Positions 48,710 through 57,043 of a stretch of 57,043 bases of DNA are shown here, one piece after another (position 1 is the stretch's first letter; each line of letters opens with the position of its first letter). The DNA is from Mycobacterium sp. (GTDB lineage: Bacteria; Actinomycetota; Actinomycetes; Mycobacteriales; Mycobacteriaceae): positions 1-57,043 of the forward strand of contig JAOPWC010000100.1 in NCBI GenBank assembly GCA_025965895.1. Reading direction: 5' to 3'. The notes beneath the pieces are model-generated. The model did not search any database, was not told the DNA's origin, and was given only the letters and a program-made list of their open reading frames with translations. A program made the translations under genes and the position numbers.

Positions 48710-51028
48710 CTACTTTCCGGCCTCTTCAAGCAACCCGACGATCGCCGACGGGGTCGCCGGCAGTGCGGTGATCGCGACACCGAGCGGGGCCAGCGCATCG
48801 TTGACCGCGTTGATCACCGCCGGCGTGGACCCGATTGCGCCACCTTCACCAACGCCCTTGTATCCGCCGGGCCCCGGACCCGGTATCTCGACGTGCCCGA
48901 ATTCGATCGGCGGAACCTCGGTCGCGGTCGGCAGCAGATAGTCGACAAACGTTGACGAAAGCGGATTTCCGTCCTCGTCGTAGACGAGGTTCTCCATCAA
49001 TGCGCCGCCGATGCCTTGTACCGTCCCGCCGGCGATCTGGCCTTCGACGACGGTCGGATTGATCATCGGACCGACGTCTTCGCTGACGATGTAGCGCAGC
49101 AGCGCGACCTTGCCCGTCGTCACATCGACCTCACATGTGCAGGCGTGTGTTGCGTTGGCCCACAGGATCGGGGCCTTCGCGGTGTAGCGCGCGCTTGCTT
49201 CCAGGCCCGCCGGCATCCCGGGCGGCAGCTGCTGGGGCTCGTAGTAGGCCAGGTATGCCAGTTCGCCGAAGCTCACGCTCCGGGATGAGTCGCTTCGCAC
49301 GCCGGCCCGTGAATTCGCGAGTTCAACGTCGGATTCAGGCACCTTGAGCCGGTGCGCGGCGAACTCGACGATCCTCTTTCGCAGGATGGCCGCCGTTTCG
49401 GTGACCGCTCCCGCCGTCATCGGTCCGCTTCGACTGCCCTGGGTGCCGGGGCCGTACGGGGTCACGGCGGTGTCGCCCTGGATCGTGGCGACATCGTCCA
49501 TGTCTGCGCCGAGCGCGTCGGCGGCCAGCTGAATGACGGTGGTCTCCAGGCTGTTTCCGGTCGAGCCGCCCGCCACGTAGACATTGACCTTGCCGGTCGG
49601 CTCGATGCGGATCGTCGCGCCCTCGGTGGCGAGGAAGCCCGTCGCCGCGGCGGTGGGTTCGATGTATGCGCACATGCCCAGACCGAGGTAACGGCCCTGC
49701 TGCAACGCATCTCGCTGTTCGCGGCGGAACCCCTCGTGGTCGAGGATCTTCACCGCCTGCTCGAAGGTCTCCACGGGAGCGACATGGTCGTAGGGCATCC
49801 CGTTGGGGTTGAAGTACGGCATCTCGTCGCCCCGGAGCAGATTGCGCCGCCGCAGCTCGACCGGGTCCATGGCCATCTTCCGCGCGGCGACGTCGAGCAG
49901 GATTTCGCGGGCCACGGATTCGTACTGCCACGGTCCGCGGTACGCCGCCAGGCCGCTGGTGTTGGAGAACACGGTCTTCATCGAGAAACTGGCCTTCGGA
50001 ACCCGGTAGGGGCCCGGATAGAACACGCCGACCGCGGCCGCGGTCATCACCGGGTACGGGGTCGGATACGCCCCCACATCCTGCGTGTAGTCGATGTCAA
50101 CGGCGAGGATGTGGCCGTCGGCGTCGAAGGCCATCTTGGCCGTGCCGTTCGTATGTCGGGCCTGCCCGGCCGACATCAGATTCTCGCGACGATCCTCGAT
50201 CCACTTCAGCGCGGCGGGCACCTTGCGGGCAACGAGCATCATGCACATGTCTTCGCGCAGCGGGACGACCTTCTGGCCGAAGCCGCCGCCGGTGTCGCGC
50301 ATGATGACCCGGATGCGCTGCTCCGGCAGGCCAAGCAGGCGCGCACAGAACGCGCGCAGCTCGTGCGGCGACTGTGTCGCCGCCCAGATGGTGAGTTCGC
50401 CCGATGCGGCGGCCCACTCGACCACCATGCCACGCGTCTCGATCGGCACCGGAGCGTAGCTGTGCTGATAGATGGTTTCGGAAACCACGTGGGCCGCGGA
50501 CGCGTACGTCTGCTCGTCCGGCGGCGCTCCCGCCAGCCGGCCCGCGAGGTTGTCGGGATAGTTCTCGTGGACGAGCACATCCGACTGCTCGGCCATCGTG
50601 AAGTCGGCGATGGCGGGCAGCGGCTCGTAGTCGACGTCGACCAATTCGATGGCGTCCTCGGCGATGTAGCGGCCCTCGGCGACGACGAGTGCGACGGGAT
50701 CGCCGACGAATCGCGCTTCGTCCGAGGCCAGTGGCGGCCGTGGCGTGTCGGCGATGTCCTTGCCCTGGGTGGCGTACCAGGCCTCCTTGACGTCGGGGTT
50801 GAGGTCGGCGGCCACGAACACCGCGTGGACACCCGGGAGCTGCAACGCCGCCGAGGTGTCGATGCCGTTGATGCGGGCCCTCGCGAACGGGCTGCGCACG
50901 AAGCAGGCGTGCAGCATCCCCGGCCGCGAGATGTCGTCGACGAACGTGCCGTGTCCGGTGAGCAGGCGGGTGTCCTCGACGCGCTGGACCCGAGTGCCTG
51001 CGTAGCGGGCGGCGACGGACTCCGTCAT
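48710..51028 (-). CDS. Molybdenum hydroxylase large (Mo-cofactor) subunit
   Basis: The 772-residue large subunit of the xanthine oxidase family. Mo-cofactor contacts include GGGFGQKVVPLREDM, AYRGPWQYESVAREI and GSTGNSLETT, and the catalytic Glu is in GVGEGGAIGSTPAVINAV. The loop after AYR is not CSFR (form I CO dehydrogenase), and AYRGPW also differs from AYRGAGR of form II, so it probably oxidises a substrate other than CO, such as an aldehyde or heterocycle. Transcribed first in the four-gene set. Confidence 0.93.
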   Translation of the reverse strand: MTESVAARYAGTRVQRVEDTRLLTGHGTFVDDISRPGMLHACFVRSPFARARINGIDTSAALQLPGVHAVFVAADLNPDVKEAWYATQGKDIADTPRPPLASDEARFVGDPVALVVAEGRYIAEDAIELVDVDYEPLPAIADFTMAEQSDVLVHENYPDNLAGRLAGAPPDEQTYASAAHVVSETIYQHSYAPVPIETRGMVVEWAAASGELTIWAATQSPHELRAFCARLLGLPEQRIRVIMRDTGGGFGQKVVPLREDMCMMLVARKVPAALKWIEDRRENLMSAGQARHTNGTAKMAFDADGHILAVDIDYTQDVGAYPTPYPVMTAAAVGVFYPGPYRVPKASFSMKTVFSNTSGLAAYRGPWQYESVAREILLDVAARKMAMDPVELRRRNLLRGDEMPYFNPNGMPYDHVAPVETFEQAVKILDHEGFRREQRDALQQGRYLGLGMCAYIEPTAAATGFLATEGATIRIEPTGKVNVYVAGGSTGNSLETTVIQLAADALGADMDDVATIQGDTAVTPYGPGTQGSRSGPMTAGAVTETAAILRKRIVEFAAHRLKVPESDVELANSRAGVRSDSSRSVSFGELAYLAYYEPQQLPPGMPAGLEASARYTAKAPILWANATHACTCEVDVTTGKVALLRYIVSEDVGPMINPTVVEGQIAGGTVQGIGGALMENLVYDEDGNPLSSTFVDYLLPTATEVPPIEFGHVEIPGPGPGGYKGVGEGGAIGSTPAVINAVNDALAPLGVAITALPATPSAIVGLLEEAGK

Positions 51029-51142
51029 GGCAATGGGTCCCCTCCGTATAGCCGATTGCAGAGCGCGCTGAGCAGTCGCACAGCGTGAGCGTACTAGGGG
51101 TGGTGACGGGAGTCACGCGTGGCCGGGGGAGCCCGGGCCCGA

Positions 51143-52309
51143 TTACCGCGCGAGGGGCTCAGACCGGTGAATCGCGGAGCCGTCCTCTGTCATTTCGTGG
51201 TGGATACGTCCGTCGACCTGTGCCAGTGGACGGCCGCCGCCACCCCACCGGCGCGCGATGATCTCCGCCGCAATCGACACCGCGGTCTCCTCCGGCGTCC
51301 GTGCGCCGAGATCCAGTCCGATCGGGCTGGCCAGTCGGCTCAACTCGACTTCTGTCATGCCCACCTGCCGCAACCGGTCGATGCGGTCGCTGTGCGTTTG
51401 GCGCGAGCCCATCGCCCCGACGTAGCTGACCTCCGGTAGGCGCAGCGCCACCTGCAGGATTCCCACATCGAATTTCGGGTCGTGGGTGAGCACGCAGATG
51501 ACCGTGCGGGCGTCGATCGCGCCTTGCTCGGCTTGGCCCGCCAGGTATCGGTCCGGCCAGTTGACGACGACCTCGTCGGCGGTCGGGAATCGGGCCTGGG
51601 TCGCGAACACCGGCCGGGCGTCGCACACCGTGACGCGGTATCCCAAAAAAGCGCCCTGCTGCGCCAGCGCCGCGGCGAAGTCGATCGCGCCGAATATCAG
51701 CATCCGCGGGCGCGGTGCGTAACTGGATACGAGGACGTCCATCTCGACGCCTTGGCGTTGGCCGTCCGGCCCGTAGGTGAGCACGGCGGTGCGCCCTGCG
51801 GCCAGCAGGCCCCGGGCGTCGTCGCTGACCGCAGCGTCCGCGCGGGTAGATCCCAGTGACCCGTCGACGGCATCCGGCCTGACGACCAGCCTGCGGCCGA
51901 GCCACTCGGATTCGGGGTGCGCGATGACCGTGGCCACCGCGGTCGGCCGTTGCGCGGCGATGTCCTCGGCGACGCGGCGCAGTTGCGGGAAGGTGGCCTG
52001 CGATATCGACTCGGCGAACACGTCGATGATCCCGCCGCAGGTCAGACCTACCGCGAACGCATCTTCATTGCTGATCCCGTAGCGCGCCAGCGCGGGGCGC
52101 CCGGTACTGACCACCTCGCTGGCCAACTCGTACACCGCCGCCTCGACGCAACCACCCGACACCGACCCGGCAACGGTTCCGTCGGGCGCGACGACCATGG
52201 TGGCCCCCGGCGGCCGCGGCGCCGACCCGATCGTGCGAACAACGGTTGCCACACCGGCCGAGCCACCCGCCCGCCAGATCGACATCAACTCAGCCAGTAC
52301 GTCGCGCAC
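51143..52309 (-). CDS. XdhC/CoxF-family molybdenum-cofactor chaperone
   Basis: Start GTG 52309 (RDVLAELMSIWRAGG) is preferred, 388 residues; ATG 52339 is an alternative. The N-terminal XdhC domain has ATVVRTIGSAPRPPGATMVV and GSVSGGCVEAAVYELA. The Rossmann domain begins LIFGAIDFAAALAQQGAFLG and ends with YVGAMGSRQTH. It sulphurates or inserts the Mo cofactor into the hydroxylase encoded downstream. Divergent from the MocA-like gene. Confidence 0.92.
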   Translation of the reverse strand: MRDVLAELMSIWRAGGSAGVATVVRTIGSAPRPPGATMVVAPDGTVAGSVSGGCVEAAVYELASEVVSTGRPALARYGISNEDAFAVGLTCGGIIDVFAESISQATFPQLRRVAEDIAAQRPTAVATVIAHPESEWLGRRLVVRPDAVDGSLGSTRADAAVSDDARGLLAAGRTAVLTYGPDGQRQGVEMDVLVSSYAPRPRMLIFGAIDFAAALAQQGAFLGYRVTVCDARPVFATQARFPTADEVVVNWPDRYLAGQAEQGAIDARTVICVLTHDPKFDVGILQVALRLPEVSYVGAMGSRQTHSDRIDRLRQVGMTEVELSRLASPIGLDLGARTPEETAVSIAAEIIARRWGGGGRPLAQVDGRIHHEMTEDGSAIHRSEPLAR

Positions 52310-52347
52310 CGGTGCAAGTCTATGGCGGCGCGAGATCATTGAGGTTG

Positions 52348-52902
52348 ATGAGCACAGAACCCATCTCCAGCGTCGTCGGAGTGCTGCTCGCCGCCGGCGC
52401 CGGACGCCGTTACGGCAAACCGAAAGTCCTTGTCGACGGCTGGCTGGCGACGGCGGTGAAGGCGCTCCGGGACGGCGGATGCGCACGGGTCATTCTGGTT
52501 CTCGGCGCTGCCGACGTCCCCGCTCCGGCCGGGGTGGTCGCTCTCACCGTCACGGATTGGCAGACGGGGCTGAGTGCGTCGGTTCGCGCCGGTCTGCTGC
52601 GCGCCGAGCGCATGCAGGCCGACTATGCCGTGCTGCATGTCGTCGATACCCCCGATGTGGGTGCCGCTGTGGTCGCGCGGGTTCTGAACCGCGCCCTTGC
52701 GTCGCGCAGCGGGCTGGCACGCGCGTGGTTCGGCGACCGGCCCGGACATCCCGTCGTGATCGCGCGCGGCCACTGGCCGGGAGTGCTTGCCGGGCTTTCC
52801 GGTGATCAGGGCGCGGGCGCGTACCTGCGCGCCGCCCGCGACGTCGAACGCGTCGACTGCACCGACCTCGCCGACGGACGTGACCACGACGAACCGGCGT
52901 GA
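52348..52902 (+). CDS. MocA/MobA-like molybdenum-cofactor nucleotidyltransferase
   Basis: Start ATG 52348, 184 residues. VVGVLLAAGAGRRYGKPKVL is the nucleotide-binding loop, and HVVDTPDVGAAVV is the second conserved block; the C-terminus is short. In hydroxylases of this family the cofactor is molybdopterin cytosine dinucleotide, so CTP-dependent MocA activity is likely. Divergent from xdhC with about 40 bp between. Confidence 0.85.
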   Translation: MSTEPISSVVGVLLAAGAGRRYGKPKVLVDGWLATAVKALRDGGCARVILVLGAADVPAPAGVVALTVTDWQTGLSASVRAGLLRAERMQADYAVLHVVDTPDVGAAVVARVLNRALASRSGLARAWFGDRPGHPVVIARGHWPGVLAGLSGDQGAGAYLRAARDVERVDCTDLADGRDHDEPA

Positions 52903-52914
52903 CATGCCGAACCT

Positions 52915-53331
52915 CTAGCCGGTGCCCCATCCCTCGCTACGCCAGCAGACCCAGTCGATCTCGACACGGGCGCCCACGGCTAGGCCGCTGGCTCCCACGC
53001 AGGTGCGGCTCGGAAGCCGGTCGGGAAACCATCGCGCGTACGTGGCGTTGAAGGTCGCGTAGTCGTCCCAGTCGACAAGGTAGGCCCTGACCTGCACGAC
53101 GTCGGCCAGCCCGCCGCCGCAGAGTTCCGTGACCCGCGAGAGGTTTCGCAGCACTTGGGCGGTCTGGCCGGCCACGTCGTCGCCAACGAGGCCGCCGGTG
53201 ACGTCGGTGGGCATCTGACCCGTGACGTAGAGGGTCGGTCCCGCCGCGGTGGCGTGCGCGAACGGGGCCACCGCCGGGGGAACGCCGTCCTGCGGGGTGA
53301 ACGTGAACGTGCGGATCGCGCCCGGGCTCAC
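52915..53331 (-). CDS. RidA-family deaminase
   Basis: Start GTG 53331 (SPGAIRTFTFTPQDG) overlaps the acetamidase stop (GTGA), 138 residues. GPTLYVTGQMPTD, QTAQVLRNLSRV and CVGASGLAVGARVEIDWVC are RidA/YjgF/YER057c blocks. RidA proteins hydrolyse reactive enamine/imine intermediates; this one lacks a clear Arg at the canonical R-x-C position (SRTCVGA keeps R-T-C). Probably co-transcribed with the upstream acetamidase-family gene. Confidence 0.88.
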   Translation of the reverse strand: MSPGAIRTFTFTPQDGVPPAVAPFAHATAAGPTLYVTGQMPTDVTGGLVGDDVAGQTAQVLRNLSRVTELCGGGLADVVQVRAYLVDWDDYATFNATYARWFPDRLPSRTCVGASGLAVGARVEIDWVCWRSEGWGTG

Positions 53332-54368
53332 GCGTGCACACCCGGCCACGCCGGGAAGCAGCGCTTGTCGATCCGACTGTGCACCCCCTGGCGCTGGTCG
53401 ACTACCTGGGTGACCGTGAAGTCGACCGCGACGGACATGAACGAGTATGCATCGGCCCGCGACAACCCGAACTGGTCGCCCAGGATGGCCAGCGTGCGCA
53501 GTGCCGCCGCTTTCATGGCGTCGTCCAGTGTGCTGCCGAACCCGTGTACCAACAGCTCGGCGGCGGTCTCCAGAACCGGCACGGTGTAAGGGAGGTCACG
53601 CCGGATCGTCAATCGCAGCAATCCATTCAGCGAGGCCTCCAACGCAGTGCCGCTGATCTCGCCGTCTCCCTGCGAAACATGCGGATCCCCGACGGACAGC
53701 AGCGCGCCGGCAGCCTGAACCGGGTAGTACATGCGCCCACCTGTGCCGATGCGCCAGTTGTCGATGTTGCCGCCGTGGTCGCCGGGGGGTATCGACGAGA
53801 CCCGTTCCGGCTCGGCGGGCGCCACCCCCATCGTTCCGAAATGGGGCCGCAGCGGCACGACGACATCGGCCAGCGCCGGCTCGCGCTTGTTCATGTCCGG
53901 CGCCACCACCGTGCCGGGCTGGTCGGCCAGGGGGGTCGCGGTCCAGTCGTAGGCGAACATGGCGCGGCCCAGCATGGCCTGCGGGTCGAACTCGTAGATC
54001 GTGACGCGCTCGACGGGTATCTCGCCGTACAGGTGGCCCCAGTGCGCGGCGAGGTTCGAACCGTAGGGAAGCCTGGGGTGCGCGTCGAGGATGTCTACCT
54101 GCAGGACGTCACCGGGTTGCGCCCCGGCGACAGCGATCGGCCCGGTGAGGATGTGGACACCCGGCCCGCGGTCGTGCACCCGCTCGAAGACGTCCCGGAT
54201 GCCGGCGTCCATCAGCAGGTCGGGAGCATCGCCGGCGTGATGCGTCAATGCCTCGATCGCCACCAGGTCTCCGGACGCGACTGTCAGCGCCGGTTCCAGC
54301 CGCGGGTCGAAGAAGCCCCAATGCACTGTCTCCGGGGTGGCGGGGAGGCGATGAATGGCCGGAGTCAC
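53328..54368 (-). CDS. Acetamidase/formamidase family amidohydrolase
   Basis: A 346-residue member of the FmdA_AmdA family: VHWGFFDPRLEPALTV, GPIAVAGAQPGDVLQVDIL, a central PPGDHGGNIDNWRIGTGGR (metal and substrate site) and PVQAAGALLSVGDPHVSQGDGEISGTA are the family's diagnostic blocks. These enzymes hydrolyse short amides. It is followed, with overlap, by the RidA gene, suggesting joint catabolism of an amide or ureide. Confidence 0.92.
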   Translation of the reverse strand: MTPAIHRLPATPETVHWGFFDPRLEPALTVASGDLVAIEALTHHAGDAPDLLMDAGIRDVFERVHDRGPGVHILTGPIAVAGAQPGDVLQVDILDAHPRLPYGSNLAAHWGHLYGEIPVERVTIYEFDPQAMLGRAMFAYDWTATPLADQPGTVVAPDMNKREPALADVVVPLRPHFGTMGVAPAEPERVSSIPPGDHGGNIDNWRIGTGGRMYYPVQAAGALLSVGDPHVSQGDGEISGTALEASLNGLLRLTIRRDLPYTVPVLETAAELLVHGFGSTLDDAMKAAALRTLAILGDQFGLSRADAYSFMSVAVDFTVTQVVDQRQGVHSRIDKRCFPAWPGVHA

Positions 54369-54416
54369 GCGCCGATCATCTCAGCAGCGGGCGACGGTGT
54401 CGTCCCGTCGGACCAC

Positions 54417-54986
54417 TCAGTAGCCGGGTTCGTTGCCTGGCTTCCACTTGATGCCGCACCCCATCGCGGGAATTTGATCAGCCGGGACCGGCGTGCCGGC
54501 CAGCGCCGCGTCGACGGCGGCGCGGACGTCGGCCGCCGTCACCGGCAGGTCGTTGCCCGGCCGCGCTGCGTCGAGCTGACCGCGGTACACCAGCCGGCGC
54601 TGGCCGTCGAAGACGAACGTGTCCGGCGTGCACGCCGCGCTGTAGGCGAGTGCCACATCTTGGCTCTCGTCATAGAGATACGGGAACGTCCAGCCGTGCC
54701 GGGCAGCCTGCTGGGCCATCTCTTCCGGCCCGTCCTGCGGGTAGCGCGCCACGTCGTTGCTGGATACGCCTACCATCGCCACCCCACGCTCGGCGAGGTC
54801 GGTGCCCAGATGGGCGAGCCCGTCCGCCACCCGTTGCACATAGGGGCAGTGGTTGCACATGAACACCACGACCAGCGCAGGGGCGGCGTCGAAGTCGGCG
54901 AGCCGGACGAGCCCGCCGCCCGGGTCAGGGAGTTCGAAGGCCGGCGCCGGGGTGCCCAGCGCGATCATGGTTGACTCGACCGCCAT
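54417..54986 (-). CDS. Thioredoxin-fold (AhpC/TSA-like) protein
   Basis: A 189-residue protein with the thioredoxin-like start GTPAPAFELPDPGGGLVRLAD and active-site VVFMCNHCPYVQRVADGL (Cys-x-x-Cys). VSSNDVARYPQDGPE and CTPDTFVFDGQRRLVYRGQ are peroxiredoxin/thioredoxin-family blocks. It likely reduces disulphides or peroxides in the cytoplasm. Stands alone between the acetamidase and esterase genes. Confidence 0.92.
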   Translation of the reverse strand: MAVESTMIALGTPAPAFELPDPGGGLVRLADFDAAPALVVVFMCNHCPYVQRVADGLAHLGTDLAERGVAMVGVSSNDVARYPQDGPEEMAQQAARHGWTFPYLYDESQDVALAYSAACTPDTFVFDGQRRLVYRGQLDAARPGNDLPVTAADVRAAVDAALAGTPVPADQIPAMGCGIKWKPGNEPGY

Positions 54987-55127
54987 GAAACGAGCCTAAC
55001 TTGGCACCGAAATCAGCAACGCCAGCTGCATCTGAGCTCCTATCTCAAACGTCTTGGCGGGGGTTGCGGATCGCGCGCTCAGGGGCCGCGGCGAGCACCT
55101 GGGTCGAGCCGACGGCAATGTCGCCAC

Positions 55128-56630
55128 TCACTCGTAGTGATCGGAGAATCCTCGTAGTGATCGGAGAATCTTTGTGAGTGGACTTGCGAAAATCGGGCGG
55201 CTCCCTAACGTGTCCCCAATGAACGTGCACTGGGGATCGTTTTTGTCATATTTCGGCCACGCTGAGCCGTCTTGATTGCCCGGCGCACCGGTGCGTGCGA
55301 ATTCGAACCAGGCGTTCAGCATGGCGGTGGATATGTCGGTGTCGGTGTCGTCGTAGGCGTCGGCGGGGGCGAGGTTGCCGAACACGTATCTGACCTCGGC
55401 GCAGTGTTTGGCCAGTTCTCCATTGCGGCGCCCACCAGGGGAAACCCGGGCGAAGTGGTAGTAGTACACCCGTCGGTCGAGGCGGGTGAACCGATCGAGG
55501 GTGGCCAGGACGGGCTCCAGGTAAATCGCGCTGGTGACCAGCTGATCCAGCGCCTCGTACCAGTTTTGACCGGAGTGTTTCTGCAGCGCCATGACGTCCG
55601 CAGCACACGGGCCGGCTAGCGCCTTAGCCATCCGCTCGAACCCGGCGCGCGTGTAGGTTCCTTCGCGCTTGATGAAGTGTCGTGCTTCGTTTTCCACGCA
55701 GCCCAGCAGCACCGGAACGTCCTGCGGCCAGCCCGCGAAGTCGGTCCCGGAGACCACAACGTCGTCGCGTACCGGCCGCGATGTCAGGTCGGCAGGGGTG
55801 TGGATGTGGCCAGGCGTCGGCGTGGTCCCAGACAACTCCAGGGACGCCCGGGCGAGATCGTCGGTGGGCGCTTGGCGCAGCACCTCGGGGTCGCGGCTGC
55901 CCAGCAGATCCAACAGGTGCTCCGCGACGCCGGTGGCTCGTTCATAGTTCGGCGACGGTGCGAATGCCAAGGGTTCAGATCCACCGCTTTGCATGATTGC
56001 GCGGTGGAACAGTCCGCGTGCCGGCGGCGACGACAGCAGGGTCCGCACTGCCAGCGCGCCCGCTGATTGACCGAATATCGTCACGTTATGAGGGTCGCCT
56101 CCGAATTCGGCGATGTTGGCCGCCACCCACTTCAGTGCCGCCAGATGGTCCTGCACCGCGAAATTGGCCCCGAAGCCGGGGTGGGCCAAGAACCCGAAGG
56201 CACCCAGTCGATAGTTGAAGGTGACGACCGTGGCGCCGCGCGCGGCGAGCCGGGCCCCGTCATAGAGGTTTTCTGACCCGGCGCCTGCGAGGTTTGCGCC
56301 GCCATGGATCCACACCATGACGGGTTGATCCGCGCCCCGCTCGAGCGTGCAGGTCCACACGTTGAGAAACAGGCAGTCCTCGCTGTGCTCGGCTACTCGC
56401 AAATCGCCAAGGGCGCCCCGCGGCTGCGGGCATGCGGCGCCGAACCCGGTGGCCGCCCGACGCCCCTGCCATGGGCCGGGCGGCGCCGGCGGGCGCCAGC
56501 GCAGATCCCCCACCGGCGCCTTCGCATAGGCAACGCCGAGAAATCGGTACAGCCCGCCGCGGTGGGTGCCCTCAAGGTCACCCTGTTCAGTGCGAACACG
56601 CGCAGGTTTGCCGGCCCCCCAGTTAGGCAT
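55128..56630 (-). CDS. Type-B carboxylesterase/lipase
   Basis: Start ATG 56630 (MPNWGAGKPARVRTEQGDLEG) overlaps the end of the epimerase gene, giving 500 residues. The Ser nucleophile is in the elbow IFGQSAGALAVRT, the oxyanion region is WIHGGANLAGAGSE, and EDCLFLNVWT is the family-typical block before it. The Glu/Asp and His of the triad follow in the C-terminal half. The last residues KILRSLRGFSDHYE are encoded by a tandemly duplicated 20-bp segment. Substrate unknown. Confidence 0.9.
   Translation of the reverse strand: MPNWGAGKPARVRTEQGDLEGTHRGGLYRFLGVAYAKAPVGDLRWRPPAPPGPWQGRRAATGFGAACPQPRGALGDLRVAEHSEDCLFLNVWTCTLERGADQPVMVWIHGGANLAGAGSENLYDGARLAARGATVVTFNYRLGAFGFLAHPGFGANFAVQDHLAALKWVAANIAEFGGDPHNVTIFGQSAGALAVRTLLSSPPARGLFHRAIMQSGGSEPLAFAPSPNYERATGVAEHLLDLLGSRDPEVLRQAPTDDLARASLELSGTTPTPGHIHTPADLTSRPVRDDVVVSGTDFAGWPQDVPVLLGCVENEARHFIKREGTYTRAGFERMAKALAGPCAADVMALQKHSGQNWYEALDQLVTSAIYLEPVLATLDRFTRLDRRVYYYHFARVSPGGRRNGELAKHCAEVRYVFGNLAPADAYDDTDTDISTAMLNAWFEFARTGAPGNQDGSAWPKYDKNDPQCTFIGDTLGSRPIFASPLTKILRSLRGFSDHYE
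55131..55171. repeat. 20-bp tandem duplication at the esterase 3' end
   Basis: CTCGTAGTGATCGGAGAATC is repeated back to back in 55131-55171. Read on the minus strand, the first pass encodes KILRSLR in the esterase frame and the second pass is read in another frame to the stop. A recent slip of this unit changed the protein's last residues. Confidence 0.7.
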
Positions 56631-57043
56631 CGGTGGTGAGCTCGGCCAGAACGTCGCGCGCGGCTGGTGCCCAGCCGAGGTCTCGGCGGGCTCGGTCGGC
56701 GCTGACGCGTTGGTCGAGCGCGAAAGCGTCAGCAAGCGGTCCGAACTCGCGTCGAGCCTGCTCCATCGCGATCGAACTCGCGGTATCCGGTTGGCCCGCG
56801 GCGATGCTCACCGCCTCGGCGATCTGGCGCATCGTCGGTGCCTGGGTGTCGTCGACCCCGGCGTAGACGCCGCCCGCCGGTGCCGCCAGTGCCGCCACAT
56901 ACAGGTCGGCGATGTCGTCAACGTGGACCACCGCCCAGCGGTTGTCGCCGGCGCCGATGTAGTGCGCGGTGCCGGCGCGGGCCGGCGCGCCGATGAATCG
57001 GCCAATGAGCCCGCCGCCGTGGCCGTAGACGACGCCGGGCATC
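56623..57043 (-). CDS. NAD(P)-dependent epimerase/SDR protein, C-terminal part
   Basis: The C-terminal ~139 residues of an extended SDR (epimerase-type) protein; the start is beyond the window. RPGVVYGHGGG-like (MPGVVYGHGGGLI), the WAVVHVDDIADLYVAAL block and a GGVYAG-to-MRQIAEAV segment are those of NAD-dependent epimerases/dehydratases. Its stop (TAA) overlaps the esterase start, so the two are translationally coupled. Confidence 0.85.
   Translation of the reverse strand, partial: MPGVVYGHGGGLIGRFIGAPARAGTAHYIGAGDNRWAVVHVDDIADLYVAALAAPAGGVYAGVDDTQAPTMRQIAEAVSIAAGQPDTASSIAMEQARREFGPLADAFALDQRVSADRARRDLGWAPAARDVLAELTTDA

Noticed and set aside
48710..51028. CO dehydrogenase large subunit
   Set aside because: The active-site loop is AYRGPW, lacking the Cys of form I and differing from form II, so only the wider Mo hydroxylase family is claimed.

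Overview
The window is chromosomal DNA of a mycobacterium, most likely a rapidly growing Mycolicibacterium-type species. The evidence is high GC, GTG starts, leaderless promoters and the core gene order dcd, udgA, P450, rmlA, aminotransferase, etfD-like, iniR, Rv0340-like, iniB, iniA, iniC, which follows the Rv0321-Rv0343 region of M. tuberculosis with insertions.

Layout. (1) 1-2571 is the remnant of an old mobile element next to a tRNA-Gly gene (2586-2656). It holds a Phd-type antitoxin cut by the window edge, a frameshifted DUF3987-type helicase and, fused head to head with it, the C-terminal half of a tyrosine recombinase. (2) 2798-15545 is housekeeping and cell-envelope metabolism: dCTP deaminase, a Pro-rich membrane protein, UDP-glucose dehydrogenase, P450, a mycothiol-dependent isomerase-family protein, RmlA, YibE/F, alanine-type aminotransferase and the EtfD-like membrane Fe-S oxidoreductase. 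(3) 15682-27046 is the cell-wall-stress (ini) island: an IniR-type LuxR regulator in tandem with an unusual membrane-anchored Hsp70-like protein, two IniB-domain proteins, the dynamin-like IniA and IniC, and three small membrane proteins with Thr/Pro-rich tails. CCCCTAA repeats stand upstream of both IniB-domain genes. (4) 27080-28012 is an F420-dependent oxidoreductase.

(5) 28032-44577 is a 16.5-kb integrated element with clear ends: a 38-bp att repeat (one mismatch) duplicates the 3' end of a lipoprotein gene. It has an integrase, a leaderless XRE repressor, an AlpA-like protein, a primase-helicase, phage WhiB, GIY-YIG and HNH nucleases, a probable small terminase, a PIN toxin-antitoxin pair and a second tyrosine recombinase. 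No capsid, tail, portal or large-terminase gene is visible. This gene set is what one expects of a phage satellite (PICI-like island) rather than a complete prophage. The element also carries several unusual non-coding arrays: about 17 stem-AAT-stem hairpins whose stems covary, a ~20-bp-phased repeat array between HNH and the terminase-like gene, an array of CAGTCGCGCC sites beside the primase, shared TGCAC operators and a possible small RNA with a strong terminator. These arrays are the most novel content.

(6) 44544-57043 is host DNA again: the lipoprotein, a MarR-LLM oxidoreductase pair, a molybdenum hydroxylase cluster (small, medium and large subunits, CoxG, XdhC and a MocA-like cytidylyltransferase), RidA and an acetamidase-family enzyme, a thioredoxin-fold protein, a type-B carboxylesterase and the end of an SDR epimerase.

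All assignments come from reading the sequence and translated motifs; no database search was run.
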